Assembly (NCBI GenBank): GCA_025399215.1
Contig: MU621241.1
Location: 1-41,546, forward strand
Source: Globomyces pollinis-pini
Lineage: Eukaryota > Chytridiomycota > Chytridiomycetes > Rhizophydiales > Globomycetaceae
Direction of reading: 5' to 3'
Length of the DNA: 41,546 nucleotides
Of the stretch, positions 38,999 to 41,546 are shown one piece after another. Positions within the stretch are counted from its first letter, which is position 1; each line of letters begins with the position of its first letter. The translations under genes were made by a program, and so were the position numbers. Below the pieces are notes generated by a model, which saw nothing but the letters and a program-made list of their open reading frames with translations, was not told where the DNA came from and ran no database searches.

Positions 38999-40928
38999 AT
39001 GGAAACAGCTGTAGTAGATTCATTACTTTTGATTGATTTGGATGCTTATAATTACATTTCAGCTTTTCTATTTCAAGGTAAATTAAAAAAACTATTACCA
39101 AAAATAAACTAAATAACCCTACTCAAAATCATATACTAACCCTACCCTAAATCATATAACCCTACTAATAAATAACCCTACTAATCATATAACCCTACTA
39201 ATCATTAAATCAAATAACCCTACTAATAAATAAAAATTAACAAATAGGAATGGGAACTGAATTGTTCCAAGTACAAACTATGGATTTACAACAAAGACAA
39301 AATTTATTCAGAAATGATTTATTAGCTAGTAACTAAAAATATTCTAATCAAAAAGATCATGCCTTCTTTTTATACCTAAAACGTTCAGAATTATTACCAA
39401 TACCTACTCTAAAACGTTTAAATATCGCTGCTGCTCTATTAGCTATAGAAGAATTAGCTAGACTAAGAAATACTCAATTAGATCCCGCTCCAGCTGAAAT
39501 ATTAAAACATCATCAACGTATCTCTTCTTGTTACCTAAAATTAATCGACTTTTTACAAGGTGATTCTTTAACTATTCAAGAAAAATCAGAATCAATCGTC
39601 ACTAATTTACTCATCGAATTCAAAACTTTGGTATAAATCTTATTTCTAATCTCTCTAGTACTTTTTAGCAGATTTGGCCGGTATGTACATCCATATTCTA
39701 TCAACTATATATCACTTTCAATCAACACTCTATAATACACTATGTATCATATTACTTCAAAACTCTATCATATTCATATCACATTCAATCAAAACTATAT
39801 AGTATTTGATCAACACGATGTATCATATTTGATCAAAACTCTTTCATATTCAATCAAAACTCTATCACATTAGATCAAAGTATCATATTAGGTCAAAACT
39901 CTATCATATTCATATACCTTTCAATCCACACTATGAATCATATTAGATCAAAACTCTATCATATTCTCCTTGCAAATTCTTGTGTGTCAATAGACACTTA
40001 CTCTTCTTTCAAACTAACAAACCAGGTGGGTACATGAAAGACGGCATTCACCACCAGTACGTAAAAGAAGAAGCCAAACAACGTTGTTCATTACTCCTTA
40101 GCATCAACGAGGAAGATTCACAAAACTTTTCTCCAGACTTATTACCAAACCTTAATGAAACAATCAAAAACCGTCAAGATCTAGTACATACACTACACTA
40201 ACATACAGATATTCGAATGGATTGATACCGGTGAAGTCGCCCTCGACCCAAATGTATCCATCGAAAATGAACAAACATTACTCAAATGTCTCATCTCCAT
40301 TGCCATCTCTGCCAATACTGATATGCAACCCATCTTACATCCTTCTTACCATATAAATTCTTCCCCAAGAATTCAACAAATTTCAAAAAATTTATTGGAA
40401 TCATTACGAAAATCTCAATCTACGTAATGTATCTACTATTGACTCGTAGTGCTGGTAAACAAGATCCCCTTGGACTGGTGATTCGTAAACCTAAAAAACG
40501 TGCGGTTCCTTTTACTCCTGTTGAAGAAGGTATTTCATCGTTTTTTAATTAGTTTTCTTAGGTATCCTCTCTTGTTTTTAATTTCTTTTAGGTATTTTGT
40601 AATCTTTTAATTTCTCTTAGGTAGTTTCTAATCTTTTAATTTTCTCTTAGGTATTAGATTGCTGATAATTAACCTCTTAGGTATTTGCATCAACTAACCT
40701 CCAGGACAACGTAAACGCAAAGCATGGACCGATGCCGAAACCGAAGCCTTACGACGAGGTATTGAACGATATGGCAACGATTGGGTCACCATCCAACGAG
40801 AATTCAAACAAGATTTAATTGATCGACATCCTGTCAGTCTCAAAGATCGAGCTCGATCCATGCGACGGATCCTTACCAGGGCGGGTAAACCTTTGGGTGT
40901 TTGGGGTGGTGCTGGTAAAGATAATTAA
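38999..40928 (+). CDS. TBF1: Tbf1-like TTAGGG-repeat-binding protein (TRFH-like domain plus C-terminal Myb/telobox)
   Basis: Fungal Tbf1 and animal TRF proteins bind TTAGGG repeats at telomeres and,  for Tbf1, at promoters. The product is about 377 residues. Residues 1 to about 260 are mostly helical, fitting a TRF/Tbf1 dimerisation domain (LLLIDLDAYNYISAFLFQG, LKRLNIAAALLAIEELARL, HHQRISSCYLKLIDFLQG, LLKCLISIAISANTDMQPIL). A basic link (VIRKPKKRAVPFTP) leads to a Myb repeat RKRKAWTDAETEALRRGIER, then YGNDWVTIQREF, with the telobox PVSLKDRARSM, closer to the Tbf1 form (LKDKARN) than to the TRF form (LKDKWRT). Introns: 39078-39247 (170), 39329-39355, 39631-39658, 39681-40025 (345), 40184-40208, 40424-40449, 40530-40704 (six units). 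One exon is only 22 bases (39659-39680). Total keeps frame. Confidence 0.88.
39115..39222 (-). promoter_or_regulatory. Seven CCCTAA-type boxes inside intron 1 of the Tbf1-like gene
   Basis: AACCCTA or CCCTAA at 39115-39121, 39138-39144, 39145-39150, 39158-39164, 39174-39180, 39191-39197 and 39216-39222, several in the longer unit ATAACCCTACTAAT. This is the complement of the promoter boxes, so the two groups point toward each other across the 79-base first coding exon. Several units overlap a TACTAAT branch-point-like motif. Confidence 0.85.
39681..40025 (+). repeat. 345-base intron built of degenerate short repeats
   Basis: The exon borders are fixed by phase: a 22-base exon ending GGCCG and the next exon starting GTGGGTAC. 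The interior is a degenerate satellite-like array of ATCAAAACTCTATCATATT variants, about ten copies. It ends with CTAACAAACCAG, a good branch point and acceptor. Only one internal AG|GT exists, so it is not a clean unit chain. Confidence 0.7.
40530..40704 (+). other. Chain of six complete GT-AG intron units in the Tbf1-like gene
   Basis: The 175-base intron divides with no remainder into 40530-40561 (32), 40562-40591 (30), 40592-40620 (29), 40621-40650 (30), 40651-40680 (30) and 40681-40704 (24). Each starts GTA; the first five end CTTAG or TTTAG and the last ends CCAG. All five joints read AG|GT. Units 3 and 4 are close copies (TCTAATCTTTTAATTT versus TGTAATCTTTTAATTT); unit 2 shares their 3' half. 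The last unit has the best branch point, CTAAC. The outer borders join PVEE and GQRKRKAW of the Myb region in phase 1. Confidence 0.9.
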
Positions 40929-41398
40929 ATGTGGTTATTTTCAATATAATTTCAGGTATTTACTGAAAGTGTGTCTTTTTGTTTCGAATTTTCAATTTTG
41001 CAAAATTGTTACTGGTTATTGTTACACGAGTAACAAATACTAATTTTCAAAAATAGAAAAATGATCTTGGCAATTGGGACTGAATAAGCTTTCAGAGGAT
41101 CAAAGACCAGTACTTGAATTGACAGCAAATCTTTATACGACTCGTTATTTCACAAAGTCCCACAATGCACCAACTTTTATACAACTCGTTATTTCACAAA
41201 AAGTCCCGTAATGAACCAAATGTTATTATTTTGACTTTTTCTATTGCAATTGAAACGGCTTTATACCCATGTTTATCTCAAATTCAACGTTTTTTTGATT
41301 TTATTGATGTATTACGATGACATCATCATGAGTCAGAATTCGGTTTCAAGTTTCCAAAAACGAATTTTTTTTTAAACATTTTTGGCAAAAGGAAATAA
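40929..41398. other. Intergenic stretch with a direct repeat
   Basis: Two roughly 43-base direct copies, 41132-41173 and 41176-41219, share CTCGTTATTTCACAAA and GTCCC. No gene seen. A chance 74-codon frame at 40819-41043 lies over the Tbf1-like 3' end in another frame. Confidence 0.6.
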
Positions 41399-41546
41399 AT
41401 GAAATCAAACAAAGATTTAACAAACTCGATTACAAATTTCAAAATCAATTTCGAATATCTTTTATTTAAAGTTGGATATGGATTTAGTGATCACAATTTA
41501 CAACAGATTCAAGAGAAGTTACAAACCAAGGTATGGGGAGATGACT
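41399..41546 (+). CDS. N-terminal piece of an unrecognised protein, cut by the window edge
   Basis: An ATG at 41399 opens a frame to the window edge with ordinary protein character: a mixed polar start (MKSNKDLTNSITNFKINF), then FKVGYGFSDHNLQQIQEKLQ. A GTATGG after LQTK (41530-41535) could be an intron donor, as elsewhere in this DNA. No family is recognised. Confidence 0.5.
   Translation, partial: MKSNKDLTNSITNFKINFEYLLFKVGYGFSDHNLQQIQEKLQTKVWGDD

Noticed and set aside
38871..39222. A true telomere or chromosome end
   Set aside because: The TTAGGG and CCCTAA boxes are spaced irregularly, have spacers of 2-15 bases, and are followed on both sides by complete genes; this is a cluster of binding-site-like motifs, not a telomere tract.
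1..41546. tRNA, rRNA, riboswitch or insertion-sequence features
   Set aside because: No cloverleaf with GGTTCGA-type box, rRNA core sequence or transposase frame was recognised by eye; a dedicated covariance-model scan would be needed to exclude small RNAs.

Overview
The window is nuclear DNA of a eukaryote, most likely an early-diverging (zoosporic, chytrid-like) fungus. It is AT-rich, and its genes are broken by GT-AG introns of mostly 24-38 bases. The gene set fits a fungus: an SPX-domain phosphate transporter, an Atg22-like vacuolar MFS protein, a Tbf1-type telobox protein, an Are-type sterol acyltransferase, GIGYF/Smy2, two alkaline ceramidases and an F-box/ankyrin protein of the kind common in chytrids. 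No bacterial operons, tRNA, rRNA or CRISPR were seen. Placement is inference; no species is claimed.

Layout. 1-5 kb: the edge of one gene, Rab GDI (minus), then an intronless protein with five GATA-like fingers (plus). 5-10 kb: sterol acyltransferase, then a gene-poor stretch with a duplicated 61-62 residue gene. 10-16 kb: F-box/ankyrin protein, RNase H2 subunit A, and a GIGYF homologue convergent with it. 16-22.5 kb: proteasome beta2, SPX/SLC13 phosphate transporter (15 introns), TRAIP-like RING ligase. 23-25 kb: secreted alpha-amylase with a starch-binding domain. 25.5-34 kb: an inverted duplication, ceramidase / 200-residue membrane protein / core (SET-MYND gene and an unknown 721-residue protein) / membrane protein / ceramidase. 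35-41 kb: branched-chain 2-oxoacid dehydrogenase E1-alpha, Atg22-like transporter and, divergently, a Tbf1-like TTAGGG-binding protein. A further gene begins at the right edge.

The most unusual signal is in the introns. Six of them are head-to-tail chains of complete intron-sized units, each running GT...AG, so every internal joint reads AG|GT. The chains hold 2, 2, 2, 3, 6 and 6 units of 24-34 bases, the size of the ordinary single introns. Some neighbouring units are visibly related, and one further intron carries three copies of an exact-period 32-base repeat centred on a TACTAAT branch-point motif. This looks like introns growing by duplication of whole intron units, possibly removed stepwise. 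The same genes contain candidate micro-exons of 10 and 6 bases. All gene models, with the chains removed whole, keep frame end to end.

The second notable signal is at the Tbf1-like gene. The 136-base promoter it shares with the Atg22-like gene carries seven TTAGGG-type boxes, and its first intron carries seven CCCTAA-type boxes in the opposite orientation. The protein ends in the Myb/telobox that recognises this sequence, so self-regulation is a natural reading.
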